A stretch of 64,000 nucleotides of DNA from Anseranas semipalmata (taxonomy: Eukaryota > Chordata > Aves > Anseriformes > Anseranatidae): assembly GCA_013399115.1 (NCBI GenBank), contig VXAA01004384.1, forward strand, positions 249,488-313,487, written 5' to 3'. Position 1 is the stretch's first letter. Every line of letters begins with the position of its first letter. The notes below the pieces were generated by a model, which was given only the letters and a program-made list of their open reading frames with translations, did not search any database and was not told where the DNA came from. Shown piece after piece: positions 1 to 12,450 of this stretch. The translations under genes were made by a program, and so were the position numbers.

Positions 1-1489
1 CTCCATCGCAGTCTTTTCAATGCCCCCCCTCCCCCCCCATAGCAGAGGTCCTGCTCCATCCCATGGGGCGCACGGGCAGGCGAGTGCCCTGTTTCAGTGT
101 CACTTGCCCAGCCTGACTCCTTCCAGCCCCCTGCTGTGCCCCCTCCCAGCCCAGCCAAGCCACAGACACAATGGGTGCTTCACCCAGGGTGCTGCCGGGG
201 GGGGTCTGACCCCACTGAGGACACCCTGCCCTGGGTGGGCTTTGCAGGTAGGTGACAGGGACAGGGACTGATGCCACAAGAAATCTCTGAACTCCACACG
301 ACTCAGCTTCTGGCTGCAGTGCCTGCAACGGGTTCTGATGCGCCAAATGGACTCCGACCCTGAGCAGCACTGTTACCGCTTTCACCGCCCCGGCAGCACG
401 CTGAGCCCCTGGAATTTGCCCGTGCTCTGCTTCCCTGGCCTACGGAAGGCACTTCTGCACCACAGGGTGGTTGCTTCCCCCGCAGACCTGCTGCTTGCCA
501 TTAGTGCACTGGGAATACTTGGCCAAGTGGCAGCAACACATGTGCACAAGCAGAGATGCCCCCACGCCAGCAGCGATACCCACTGACATTTTGCATTTAA
601 TTTCTCATTTTCAGTAACTTCCGATCACTTTGCAAAACAGCTTGCTTGCTTCATGAAATTCCCAGCGAGTGTTTTGGTCTCCAAGTGTGAAGACAACATT
701 CTCAGCTGTGTTTGCAGTCGCTTTACGAAATAACAAATCTTCAGCAACGAACGCAGTGCCTTTCTTTTCTGCCACAAGTGTTGAGACCGGCACCAAAGCT
801 GTGCAGCCGAGTGCCGCAGAGAGCATCCTGCCCATCTCAGCCTCCCCAGCGCGTCTCCCACCTCGCTTGGCAGCAGCGCGCTGCCAGAGCCGCGAGGCAC
901 GGGCTGTGCCCCGGCGGTGCGGTGTGATGGCCGGGCTCTGCGGGCAGCCGGAGCTGGGCAGGGCTGCGGGATGAGAGGCTGAGCCCGGTGTGCGTGCACA
1001 GCCTCCTGTGGCAGCCAGAGCTGCTCCAAAGAATCGGGCCCTTTGCAGCTGTGGATGGGGCCGTGCGAGGAGGGGGCCCTTCTCGGGCAGCTGAATGAAA
1101 GTAGATTAAGGCAGCAAGGGTGTTTATGGGAATATGAGCTTAATCCACTAACCAGATCAGTCAAACTGCAAGGGATGCTTTTCCCCTGGAGTGCCTAGCT
1201 GCTCCTGCGCCTGTTCCTGTATCGCCGTAGGAAAAGGAGCTTTGCCTGGCATATACAGCAGCTGCCCTCCCACGTCTGGACCCGCTTTATCTATGCAGGC
1301 CAGCCACAACCTTAATGTCCAGCCATATTAATGAGCAATACCGTAGATTGCTCAGAGGGACCTGTGGCCATGTGAGGTATGGCAGGAAGGCCTCGCTTTG
1401 AGTTAGGGCACCAAGAGAGCTGGGATGTGGAGTCTTGCAAAGCAGGGCAATTTAGAGATCTCTCCGTGCACTGCCGGTCACTTACCACA
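1..1489. other. GC-rich non-coding stretch, nothing supported
   Basis: Mixed CT/GC-rich sequence with overlapping ORFs on both strands. None has splice borders, recognisable domains or protein-like composition. Confidence 0.5.
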
Positions 1490-1700
1490 CTTGTGCTGAA
1501 TTATGCTACACTTACACAACCTCCGAGGTTGCTACTCCAGCGAGGCAAAGCCAGCTCTTATGCTAATTTGACTATTCGTTAGTTTAATAACTCTTACTCG
1601 CATTTACTGTGCAGCTTAATATTGTCAACACTCCTTCATTTCGGCATAAGAGTGCTTGCACAGTGAATTATAACAGTAGAGGTTAATTTGCGGAAATGCA
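1490..1700. promoter_or_regulatory. AT-rich island, candidate conserved non-coding element
   Basis: An AT-rich block stands out from GC-rich flanks. It contains an octamer-like ATGCTAAT at 1560-1567, several GTTTAAT/TTAAT words and no open frame. Regulatory role is inferred from texture only. Confidence 0.3.
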
Positions 1701-1945
1701 ACTTCCCAACCGGCCCATATCCGCAGAGTCTGTAGCCAGAGAGATCTGTCCGTCGTCACACCGACCCCACGTGCGCCGCGGGCTGCCTGCCTGCTCAGTC
1801 CTGCCCCAGACCTCGTGCTCAGCTGCCCCAGCCACAGCCACCGGGCTCTTCAGCACGGGCGTCTCTGTGACTGCGGGTCCATGGTGAGTGCCCGCCACCA
1901 TGCAGTGTGCTGCGAGCCCCATGCCCTCCCAGTGCACTTGGCATT

Positions 1946-2055
1946 ACCCCTCACCAGAGCCCTCCTTTCCCTCTTCTTTCCATTTTCCATCCTGCCACCC
2001 CTCTCTTCCCTCTCCTCCTGTTTTTCCATTGGCTTCTCTCCTTCAGCTTCCCCCC
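1946..2055 (+). repeat. polypyrimidine-rich low-complexity tract
   Basis: About 110 bp of C/T-rich plus-strand sequence with runs such as CCTCCTTTCCCTCTTCTTTCC. Purines are sparse. It is a simple low-complexity tract. Confidence 0.6.
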
Positions 2056-2149
2056 TGCACGGGACAGGAGCCTGGAGAGTTTAAGTGTGAATCAAAGTGC
2101 TGGGTCGTTCGAGCCAGTTTGGAACAAGGTTTGAGGGTTTCAAGGGTCC

Positions 2150-2360
2150 CTGTTTGCAAACACATGTTAGTTCATTGTCTGTGTCATAAATCTGCCCATT
2201 TATCCTGCTGGAGCTGGATGAATAATTGAAGCTAATTGATTTGCTGATCAGTGGAAATAAATCATGAATAATTTATACAACGAATACTATTCATCCATCC
2301 GTAAAGCTGGTCAGTTACTGAAAATAATGAGTTGCAAACACTCAATTTTTCAGTGGATGG
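2150..2360. promoter_or_regulatory. AT-rich island with clustered homeodomain-type cores
   Basis: Within 200 bp are AATAATTG, CTAATTGATTTG, ATAAATCATGAATAATTTAT and similar words, flanked by GC-rich DNA. This is typical of deeply conserved developmental enhancers in amniotes; conservation is not tested here. Confidence 0.35.
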
Positions 2361-4859
2361 CTCCGTGCGTTTGCGAACGCCCCATGCGGCCTCCAGGCGC
2401 GGAGACCTGTGCTGAGTGCTGCTCTGCCAGGCAGCCCGAGCGCCTCGCCTTGCCTCTCCTGCTCAGCTTCACCTGCTGCCAGCAGCAGCTCTCCTGCTTC
2501 GGCCTCGCATTGCAAACCTTCCCCTTGTCCTTGTGAGCCCAGGCCCTCCTGGTTGCACCGAAGTTTTGGAGCAGGATTTGGTTAACATCCTCCATCCAGA
2601 TCAAGGCACGGAGCAGCTCTGCTGGTGGAAGGGGAAAACACAAGAACACAGCTGAAGAAGAGCTTCATTTTGCTCCTGAAGTGATGGAGAATGGAAGTGC
2701 AAATCCCCAACCTCGCCTTAATGTCCGCATTGCCGTCTAAAGGTGACTCCAAAGGGTGCTCATCCAAAGGCTATTCAGCTGCAGGGCATCGTGGGCAGCA
2801 CCGTGCGCGTGTGACACCATCTGCTCCTGCTTCTCTTCAAGCGGAAGCTCTGCTGTATTGTTTTAGTCCCGCAGAAGGCATCTGCACACCCAACCTTCAG
2901 TGCAGAGACGCTGCCTCTCGCCTGCACAGCTTGGCCGATGCAGGGTCGGAGCAGGGGGCTGGGGTGAGCACACCAGAGGGGGAATATCCCAGCCCGGCTT
3001 CCAGAAGTGCCAGGGCAGAGCCAGCCTCTAATTCTGCTATTTAACCTTAAACATGGAAGCAGCCCACGTAAACCCGTGTTTTTCCTGCATCTGTTTGACG
3101 GCTGGCGCTCCCTCTGCGGGCACCCCTGCGGCACCTGGCTCAGCAAGCTGGCAAGCCCCGCACAGCCACCTCTGCTGGCTTCCAGAAGAAGAGGAAAGAA
3201 AGACTTTGGGGTTTCTCTAAAATTACAGTTTATTTTCTAGTTCTTGCATGTTAGGATTTCTGAGAAACCAAACAATCTCTGGAGGCTCTTCATGTTACTT
3301 GCCTTCCAGCAGAAATCCTATCAGATTCTCCCATGGCTCCCAGATCTGGCAGGGGCAGTTCCCCTCCCACTGCCTTTTCCACCCCCAAGCAATACACAAG
3401 CAACCTCCCCATTGAATAAACATCATCTTTTCCCTAAAACATCCTCTCTGAGTGATTTCCTGGCTTGCAAGCATTTGCAAATTCATTCTCTCTGTGGCTG
3501 GGGATACCGAGCAGCAAGAGTTGTGAGCTGCATGGCATGTGTGCGCTCCTGTGCCAGGCTGCTCTCATTTGGGAATGAGAATCTCCTGCTCCAATGAACC
3601 TGGGACGATTTGGAAAGCGCTACAGAAACCCTACCATGTTTATGTTGGTGGGAATAGGACACTGGTCTGTGCACTGCTGGGCACAGAGAGCTCCGTCCCT
3701 GCAGGGACCCCCCCAGTTTGTGCCACCAGCTGCAGGCTTTGTGCAGTTTGGAGGAGCGACTTTCGGGGAGCTCAGGGGTTGCCCAGCCCTGAGCATGGCC
3801 AGTGAGCGCCCAGGAACGTGAGCTGGCCCCACTGCTGTGGCCTCAGAGGAGCATTGCTGCAGCCTGCTGCGGGAAGTTCACAGCCTGCGACCAGGGGCTA
3901 ATTTCATTATGCAACGTTTGTAGCCAGGCAGGAGTTTAATTATGTCTTTCCTTTTCTTGCTGGCTCTCAGCAAAGCCACGTCTGCTGTGCTCCGTGCGAT
4001 GCTCAGCCATGCTGCGAGACAGCGGGCTTGTAACACAGCAGGGAGCTGGGGGACTGAGCTGCAGATCTAAGGGTTCACAGTACGAGTCCCCACTTTGGGT
4101 GCTTGCAGCCAGCTTCGGTCACCGATGCCAGGCTGAGGATTTGCACGTGCGTCCTCAGAGCCCAGAAAAAGGGGATGTGATCTGGGTCTGGTACCGGTGC
4201 CTTGGAGCATCCCCCCCGTGCAGCATGCAGCCTGCGAGGGTCAGGGTGCACGACAGCAAATCCTTCCCGGCCACTCGCAGCTGGTGCCTGGGGATGGACC
4301 AGCACCCCTTCTCCTTCTCCTGCCTCTCTTGGGGCTGTCACCGAGAGGCAGCTTTGGGCGCATTTGGGTGGCTAACCCTGCCTGCTGGAGCCAGGCCTGG
4401 CAGGGCATCTCCACTACCTGAATTTACGATGCTCTGACATATTCCCCTTTCCCCTCGCAGCAGATGCTCAGTGCAGATCAGCGCCGCAGATGAGCCACGC
4501 TGCTCTGCACCAGCTGGGACTTTTGGCCCTGGAAGACTTCGCTGTGGCCCCAGCCAAGCCCAGCAGGCAGCTGCCCGCCCGCCCCACGCCGCCAGAAACT
4601 CCTGCTGCCCATGGTGGCACTGCCAGGGAGCCCTGGCACCGGGGAGGGGACCTCAAGCATGCACCCCCCTCGGTGGGGAGGAGAGGGCTGCAGGGAGACG
4701 TCCTGCGTGCCCTGACGCCCTTACCTTCACAGCCACCGGCCTGCTGGAAGCAGCTGCGGCAATGCGCTGGTATTTTTCACCTTCAGATTTGCTGTCGTGC
4801 TTGTTTAGGTGGAGGATGGGCTTCACGGCCCAGGCTTAGCAGAAAGAAGGGGAAAAGTT
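2361..4859. other. GC-rich stretch without supported features
   Basis: Overlapping chance ORFs only. A short AT-rich patch at 3895-3960 (CTAATTTCATTATGC, GTTTAATTATG) is the sole break in the GC-rich background. Confidence 0.45.
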
Positions 4860-5130
4860 TGCTCAAGACAACCTAATTGATCTTAATGAGACAGGAAGGG
4901 CTTTGTGCTGCAAACACCGGTGTTTGTTTTGTGGGTTTAATGCGATTTCTGTCTGGGTTTGATTACTCTGGGGAAGTCCTCTGGCCTAATAAACAGAGCC
5001 ATAGGGAATTAGCACTGATAATTTCAGATGCTGCTCTCAGCCCGAAACAGCACAGCCTTCCAGGGTGGAGGCTTACCAGGGAAGAGCTAATTGCAAATGG
5101 ATTCAATTAGCTGCCAATTACCAGGCGGTT
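4860..5130. promoter_or_regulatory. AT-rich island, candidate enhancer
   Basis: Contains CCTAATTGATCTTAATGAG, a TTGCAAAT octamer-like word near 5091, and two ATTAG/AATTAC cores close together at 5100-5122 (TTCAATTAGCTGCCAATTAC). No frame is open. The function is inferred from motif density. Confidence 0.35.
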
Positions 5131-6539
5131 CGGGCTGCTTTGGTGGGTGGGTGGGGGCCAGGGCTGGGTGTCCGGGCAGGGGGCGAGGGGTGACACCCGG
5201 CCCCGGGCACCCAGCCTGGGCTGGCATTCCCAAACAGCTGGGAAATTCTCTGCAGAAAGCCTTGTGGTGGTTTTTACCCGGTTAATGATGATGAAAGCTG
5301 TTGTTTTTAACACCTGGTTTCAAGGGAAACATTTTTTTTTCAAACCCTGGACATTCGGATGGTGACTTTCCTAGAAAATGGTGTAATTCCTGCTTTCTTC
5401 TAAACTGAAAAATGGGACCACAATGTGGTGTTGTGCTTGTTTTTTATTGGTATCTCCTTAAATGGAAGGGGAAAAAATGACTGAATTTCACAGCTGCTGC
5501 TGAAAAAGTGGCCCTCTGGAGAGCACTGAGACATTTCTCTGTGCCTGCAGGCGGCTGCCTGTCCCCAGGGGCTCCGTGGGGTGATGTCCCTGTCCGAGCC
5601 TACACCAGGCAAGGAGGTGGCTGCTGGTCACGCACCTTACTCCTGCTCCTGCTCCAGCTCCTGCCAGCAGCCTCAGGCACAGCGCAGAAATACCCCGAGA
5701 TGCCAAGACCTGGCGTGTGTTAGAAAAACGAGTGAGGGGCCAGTGCCCTGCTCCTGCCGCCATTCCCAGCATCGCCAGCCGGGCACGTCCCTGCTGTGCC
5801 CCTCTCGGCCGCGCCTCCCCGGTGCCGTGCCTGCTGCCACTGCCGGTACCAGGAGAAGCCAGGCTCCTGGGCAGGCTTCCAAGCACCGCCGCTGCCGTCA
5901 GAATATATTCTTATGGCACCGGGAGAGGGAGGCGGGGGTGCATTTGGTGAAAACAGCAGTCTCTTAGTGCTCTCCTTCCAGACAAGCAAAACATGGAGAC
6001 AAATCACTGCCAGCTCTCCTTTCCTCCATCAGTAGGAGGAAAAAGAAAATGCTTGTCTTTTTTTTTTTTTTAACCTTTAACCTTTATTTTTCTGCCATGA
6101 ATGGGGGAAAAAAAAGAAGGTTGCATTCCAAAAAGAACATGAGCAGTTGCATCCTCTGCCCATGGGATGGAAGCGAGGTTTGTCCCAGTGTTGCCAGAGG
6201 ACCTATATGTTGCACAGCGCCGTGACCAGGCTCTGGAGCTGGCTGCACACCAGCTAATGGGGCTCGAGCAGAGCTGCAGAGAGGGCAGGCAAGCCGGGGG
6301 GCCGGAGCTGGCAGAGGTGCTCAGGGCAGGGAGGTGGGGAGTCAGAGCCTGGGTTTGTGCTGCACCCAACGCGCTTCGTACCCGCGTGCCTGCCTGGCTT
6401 CACTCTGTAAGAAAATCAGAAGTGGTTACTGTCTGCTTCTGCTTTTCTGTGTCAGGATAGCTCTGGGCCACCAGCCCCAGCTCCCCAGCGCGCGGCTTCC
6501 TTCGGAGCACCGAGCCTGAAAACTCCCCTTTGCTGTTTT
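5131..6539. other. GC-rich stretch, no supported gene
   Basis: Several ORFs on both strands overlap one another without splice borders. A T-run and a nuclear-receptor-like direct repeat lie at 6058-6084. Confidence 0.45.
6058..6084 (+). repeat. T14 run followed by a direct repeat AACCTTT
   Basis: Fourteen T residues are followed by AACCTTTAACCTTT. The two AACCTTT units are spaced like a DR1 nuclear-receptor element on the minus strand, but each half-site deviates from consensus. It is reported as a repeat, not as a proven binding site. Confidence 0.4.
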
Positions 6540-6830
6540 CTTGCTCCCTCAGGCCAGAGATTTGTTCAGCTCATTGCTTTTTCTTCCCAGATCAATTTTC
6601 TACATTTCACATTGATTGCTGTCTGTTTTCCCATTCTGGCTGTTGGTGAATTTTGCTTTTTATTGCTAATTACTCCTCCCATTCCTCTGCTGGCGGGAAT
6701 ACTTCCCACTTCATTTTTACCTGACGTTAGGGCTGTTAACCAATATTTAATAGAGAGACATATTTTTAAGTCAGTGGGTCTGGGCAAAATACATGGAAGA
6801 CTCCATATGGGATATAGCTAATAAAGAACA
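6540..6830. promoter_or_regulatory. AT-rich island, candidate conserved element
   Basis: Low-GC block with ATTGCTAATTACTCC and AACCAATATTTAATAG, plus a GGCGGGAA word at about 6692. It is non-coding on both strands beyond chance 60-75 codon ORFs. Confidence 0.3.
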
Positions 6831-7239
6831 GGCACAGCTCCCTTAGTGCAGTGCATTGCCGCCAGCAGCAGGCAGGGCTGCGGAGCCACCGAGGTGCCCG
6901 GCCACGGGACGTGGCATCCCTAGTGGGTTGGTGCTCCCACGGGGAAAATCCCTCCCGGAGCTCTTGCCAGTGGCTGGCGATACCCCAAAATGCTCTCTCT
7001 TACCCAAACCCAGTCGGGCTGAGGCGAGGGCACGGTCTCACTGTGCAGTTTATAGCTGGAGGTCACCGTGCTGTATAAGAGACCCGCGCGCCACCCCGGT
7101 GCTACTGCACTGCTCACACCAGCGTGGGGTGGCGGTGCCACCAGCAGGGCCTCACGTCTTCCCTCCTTTCCCTTTGTGTTTTGTTTTTTTTTTTCGTTAT
7201 CCATTGGAAAACCTAAAAAACAGAGGCTGGGAAATCTTG

Positions 7240-7790
7240 CCAAAGTCTCCACTAAAAGGCTTCAAGCTCAAGCTTCAGAAATTAGGAAATGCTAGTTTTA
7301 TGGAAGTCAGTTTGACCTTCGTTCTGCCCCCATTTACATTACGATGCAGTGTTTAGTTAAACGATCACTTACTTCTTTCTCCTGGGGCTTTTCTCTCATT
7401 TCAGTGCACATGGAGCAAAATTAAAGTGGCACAGGAACCACAAATCTGGCCTTTCCCAACACTCGAGCACTTAACTCGCAGCCTGAGCAATGTTTTTTTA
7501 ACAGAGCTTTTTGTCAGTCGTATCTTAAATAAGTTGGTATTAGTTCCATTATCACAGAATTCATGGGATAATTAGATCTTGGCTATAGCTGAGCAGTACA
7601 CAGCAGAGCCACCTCACCTCCCCTAACGCGAGGCTTCGCACGTCGCCCTGGTGCAGTTTTTCTATTAAAGCAGAATGGTTGGTAACGCCCCAAGAGGCCC
7701 CCTTGATTCACACGCTGCAGACCAGGCTTCTATATTAAAAACCCATTTAAAGTTCCCCAGCAAAATGGGTGAATTAGAAAAGTTAGATTG
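7240..7790. promoter_or_regulatory. AT-rich island, candidate conserved element
   Basis: A long AT-rich block with ATCACAGAATTCATGGGATAATTAG near 7551-7575 and several TTAAA words lies between GC-rich flanks. It has no open frame. Confidence 0.25.
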
Positions 7791-9459
7791 TATTAATTCT
7801 TTGCCCATACGTCCCAAGGATAAGCAAGCCCAGGATGCTGCTCTCTGTTCCCATACACCGCACCTTGCTGATGTGCACTAATTTTCCTGGGGAGCTGGAG
7901 ATATCGCTGTTGAGCAGTGCTCTCACGAATAAGTTACTGGTGCTTTGTGCGGGGAAAATGAGTTTATTTTCCGCAGAGAGGATGGTGAATTTGCATCTCA
8001 ATGAATATTTTTTCCTTGAAGGAATTCTCCATTGTGGGACTAATAAATTCTTCTCTAGGTGAACTGTCCCACCTGTGGGACACACGTCCCAGCCCTCCCA
8101 GCGTCCTCACACCCACAGAGTGATGGCAGAGGGGCCCTGCCTGCTCTCCCTGCCTCGCCCAGGAGCCTTCCTCCCACAGCCCTGCCTGGGGGGCAGGAAG
8201 GGGCCCCAAAAAGCATCAGCAGAAGCTAAAAAGCCACAGGTGAAGTCAAAACACCCAAGTGCTCACTGCAAAATTAGCAGGGCTGGAGACAGCTGGTGCG
8301 ATGGGCAAAGCTGCCTGGCATCTACCTGAGGCTGAAAATAATTTGGTATTCCTCCCCAGCTCCCCCAGCAGCTGGAGCGGGGAGCGGCCGTGGGGAGGGA
8401 GGGTGCGGATTGTTGCTGCATCAGGAGACGCTGCTCTGGAAAGGCGCAGATAATCGCGGTGGCGATGAACTGCATGAATCATTTAGAGGCATGTAATCTC
8501 GTGCCATATGTTATGTGTCAGTACGTGGAGAACGTGCCGCATCCGTTAGGATAACAATTGCACAGTTTTTTGTTTTTTTTTTGTAGTAAAAACAACCATT
8601 CTCTGGAACCAGCAGCGCTCGCAGGGCAGAGGTAGGACGTCTGCGGTGCTGCCGTCCCTGCAGCACAGGGCTGGGTACGATGGGCTCGGTGCTCAGGGAA
8701 CCACCGGGCTGTGCTGGGGGAGAGGAGCAGGAACCAGCGGAGCAGGAAAGGATCTGGGGGTGAGCAAATGCTGCTTCGGAGGTGCTCCGAGAGGACTCCA
8801 TAAAACATGAACTTCTCCACGGGCATCTGCGAGGAGGTCAGGATAGATGCCAGGCCCTGGGCGCAGGATGGCTGAAGTCATCTGCATGCTCACGTCTTCC
8901 TTATTTCCAGCCAGAAATGCTCCAGCCTCATGCCCTGCTGGCACAGCAGTGGTGGCCGTGCCCGCGGGCGGCCATCCCTCCCAAGGTGCCACGGGCTCCG
9001 GGCAGGAATTAGTTTTCATTAGCAGCTTTACAGGCTCTTAGGCAGCCAAGCAGCCATGCCTGAAAGGCTGCGGGGTGAGCTGTCATTATCGCACAGAGGT
9101 AGCTAAGCTCCCAAATCCTATTAGTGGAAAGGGAAGAGCTGCTGCGAGTGGCCCGAGGCAGGGCAGCATCCCGCTGTGGCAGCGAGAAGGGCAGTGTCAC
9201 CTCACCGCGATGTCACCTCACCGCGATGTCACCTCACCTCTGGCAGGGAAGGTTTGCACCTCCCAAACCTGTCCGGCCCCCGTGGTACCGGTGCTGGGGG
9301 CCGCCCGTAGCCCTCCCTCCCAGGGCTGCCCCGTCCCCCCAGGCTGCTCTGCCCTCTCCCCACTCTGACTGCCTTGCCAGACCCAGGACCGAAACCCCAG
9401 CCCCTTGGCTCCCCTGTCACACAAAGCCACGGCTGTGGCTTGATTGCTGCTGTTCATTG
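7791..9459. other. mostly GC-rich stretch without a supported gene
   Basis: Chance ORFs on both strands; the only structure noted is the 16-bp tandem repeat at 9195-9240. Confidence 0.45.
9195..9240 (+). repeat. 16-bp tandem repeat, about 2.9 copies
   Basis: The unit TGTCACCTCACCGCGA occurs twice perfectly (9195-9210, 9211-9226), followed by a partial third copy (TGTCACCTCACCTC). Confidence 0.85.
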
Positions 9460-10179
9460 GCTTGGCTGGTGAAGGTTACTGCGCAAATTAACTATATTTA
9501 GCCTTCCAGGTTCTTGTAAGACACTTGATTCAAGCATTACATGACATTTCGATTTAAAAAAAATACAACACTGCCTAACGTCAATAAAGCCTAAGTTAAG
9601 AGGCGGAATAACCGGCCGGGCGAGGAATCGCCATCGGGAGGACGTCTGCAAGCAGGAGCATCCCCGTGCCACGGGCAGGCAGCGGTGTCCAGCATGTCCC
9701 GGGGAGGGCTCGGCAGCAGCGTGCTGCCCTTCCCCGGCCCACAGCCTGCCAGCTCTCCGAAGCTTTCCATGTGCTTTATCCTCTCATATCCCCCACCGAG
9801 CGATTTCCATCCCACAGCAACTTCTAGGGAGCGCAGCGCACAGAGGAGTATTACAATAAAATTGAATTATTCTGGCATGAGAAATGTTTCTCGCTGTCAT
9901 TTTTCAAGCTTTGTGCATCTTGTTCCAAAGCAAAGAAAAATCACCCAGCAATCCATCAGAAAGGGGGAAAACTATAAAACCTGTGAAGCGGGTGAGGTGG
10001 CTGGATGGTGCAGCATCCGAGCAGCCCCAGGGTGGGTGCCCCCGTGCCATGCCCCCAGCACCGGGCAATTTCTCATGAAATGATCTGCGGTGAACTAGCT
10101 GGTGTATAGCATCGGGCAGAACAGTCCTGGGGGAGGCTGCTTCCAGGGAAAGGTTTTTTTTGCCTTTCCCTCCTCCTGC

Positions 10180-10400
10180 TCAAAAGTCATTTTGAATCAA
10201 TCAAAATTTGTCAAATTGGAATGGAATAAAATTCAGCTTGTATTTTTTATGTTTTTTCCCCCAAAAGAAGTCTTGGGGAGGGAAAGATGAGACAAAGATT
10301 TGCTGAAGTACAATGAGATTCACTGCATTCAGAAAGCAGAAATCTAAATTGACTCTAATTAGATATTCGACCACCCAATGCCATCCCCAGACCTGCTCCA
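10180..10400. promoter_or_regulatory. AT-rich island with CTAATTAGATATT core
   Basis: Contains TTTGAATCAATCAAAATTTG and GACTCTAATTAGATATTCG within 200 bp of AT-rich sequence flanked by GC-rich DNA. A homeodomain/PBX-like content is suggested. Confidence 0.3.
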
Positions 10401-11341
10401 TCACACTGAAGCAGCCAGCATTCAGGAGAAAGCCATCTCCAAATGTCATCCGGCTCGCCTTCTGCCTTTGCCATCTGCGCTGCTGGGCCCTGTCCTACCT
10501 ACGCCGCGGCCCTGGAAACCCAATTTTGGCCGTATGGGAGCGCAGATCCTGTGGCCGTGCCTCAGCCCCGCTGTGCTGTGCCTCAGAGCCAACCCCAGGA
10601 CGGACGGACACACGCCTCCTGGCGCTCAGCATCCTCTGCCCTGGTTCGCACAAACCTGTCAGCCAGAAACGTCCCCACTGGATGCAATGGCAACACCAAG
10701 AGCAATTTGGGGCTGTTATTTCTCAGGGGATGCATGCCTTATAGCCACTTCGCACAACGGGACCATGTGAGTGTCGTTTGCATGCCTGCAGCTGGGCTCA
10801 TTAAAGTGCAAAGGAGGAAATATTCTGCTCTGGTGGGGAACACGTTGCCTCTTTCTTCTCAAGCGAGGTTATATCCAAAGCCACGTGTTCCTCCAGGTTT
10901 GATTGCGATACTGCAGCATTTTGCGGATGGAGTGACTGCGTCAGAAGATGTCCAGCCAACGCCATTCTGCTTCACCTCGTCAGTGAGCACTGCTTCTTTC
11001 AACAGACCAAGGACTTTCCTTCTGTTCCTTATTTTTTTTGGCCTAGAACTGGTCAAACTCACCTGCTCCATGGCGGGCGGGTAGAAGGACGGAGGAGCGG
11101 GCAGCATTTCAGCCCTGAGGAGCCTGCGCTGGGGCCCCCAAAACTGCTGGTGAAGAAGGTACCAGGCCCAGGACCTGAGTTTTGTGTCAGCGTCAACACA
11201 AAATAGCACTTCTTCAGACTTTTTGATGGCTCAGAAATACCAAATAAATTAATAATGTCGTTTATTATACAAGAAACCATTTTCTTGAATCTCAAATGAG
11301 AGAGGCTTTCAGATGTGACTGGTTTGGCACCAGTCTTCAGA

Positions 11342-11358
11342 TTTTTTTTTTTTTTNTT
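11342..11358 (+). repeat. T homopolymer with one unresolved base
   Basis: A run of T is interrupted by a single N at 11356. The N is probably a homopolymer sequencing ambiguity. Confidence 0.9.
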
Positions 11359-11689
11359 GCTTCAAATTACCAAAGAAAAAAGAAATATTCCATACAGGTT
11401 TGAACGCTTGACTAGACTTTTCTCTTTTTTTGAGGTAGACAAGACAAATCAGGCTTCCCAGTTGCTCCTCCAAGACATCTTCATCTCACTGACCTCAGTG
11501 AGCCCTCGGTGGGGTGGCGATCCCATTTCCCAACCCACTCCGCACCAGGTGAAGCGCTCGAGCTGGGTTTGCCTGCCTGCTGCCGGGCTCGGCCGCGTTC
11601 CCTGGGCCCCTGCTGAGCTCCGGGCGCCAAATGCAGGAGCCTGTCCTTGGGGACAGCAGGAACGGAGCCTTTCCTGCAGAAGTGGCCTT

Positions 11690-11900
11690 AACTACACACT
11701 AAATTTGGGTTAATTATGAACACATGCTCTGAGATAAAGCTTGAAGGAAGAGCTGAGCATCAAATACACAATGAATCTAATTAACGCGAGCGCAGCTAAT
11801 TAGATTTGAATCTACACAATATTGCGTGTGTGCTTGAAACTGCTGGCTTTATGGGAGTAATTTAAAAAAGTTAAGTAGGGTTGGACTCACAAATTAAGCA
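11690..11900. promoter_or_regulatory. AT-rich island centred on a homeodomain palindrome
   Basis: An AT-rich block holds the inverted repeat at 11774-11806, further TTAATTATG and AATTTAAAAAAG words, and no open frame. Confidence 0.4.
11774..11806. repeat. perfect 10-bp inverted repeat AATCTAATTA / TAATTAGATT
   Basis: AATCTAATTA (11774-11783) and its exact reverse complement TAATTAGATT (11797-11806) flank a 13-bp CG-rich spacer (ACGCGAGCGCAGC). Each arm carries a TAATTA-type homeodomain core. Confidence 0.85.
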
Positions 11901-12450
11901 GCCCCAGTGATTTCCTCTTAAGCATGTGGTCTTTGCATGCATTGCCGTTTCACTCGCTGCCTTGACGAAGCCGCTCGCTGCCCTCATCATTCCTCCGGAG
12001 GCTGGCGGTGGTGCTCCCACTGCTGCTGCCGCCGCCCTGGCGCAGGTGGCTGCTGGGGAAAAAGGCAGCTCCAGGGCCTGGGGGAGGTTTTGGGGTGGGA
12101 GCAGGGCTGGGGACGTGGCCCGGGCTCTCAGGAGGCACGGTGAGTAGCTGCGGGTTAAGCAGCGTGCCGGGGAGGCAGCTCTGCTGGGGGGAGCTGGAGG
12201 CGGGGAGGCTGCTGGAGAAGGCTGCATGGGGCAGCGAGCGAGGCCTGGCAGTCCCCCGGGGCACAGAGCAGCCCCCTGCAGCCCCCTCCTCATGATGGAG
12301 GGGCCCCGGCGTGCAGTGGGAGTGCCTATGTTAATCGTGATGTATTGCATGTGTTGGAAGGGCTTAGCCCGTAATGGAACTGGACTACCCTGAGTCCCTA
12401 AAGCTGTCGCTTTGGCTATTTATTTGATTTTTCTTCATTAGTTGTAAAAG

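Noticed and set aside
10443..11084. 213-codon plus-strand ORF
   Set aside because: Opens without a true ATG at the stated start, has no domain, and is overlapped by other frames of similar length.
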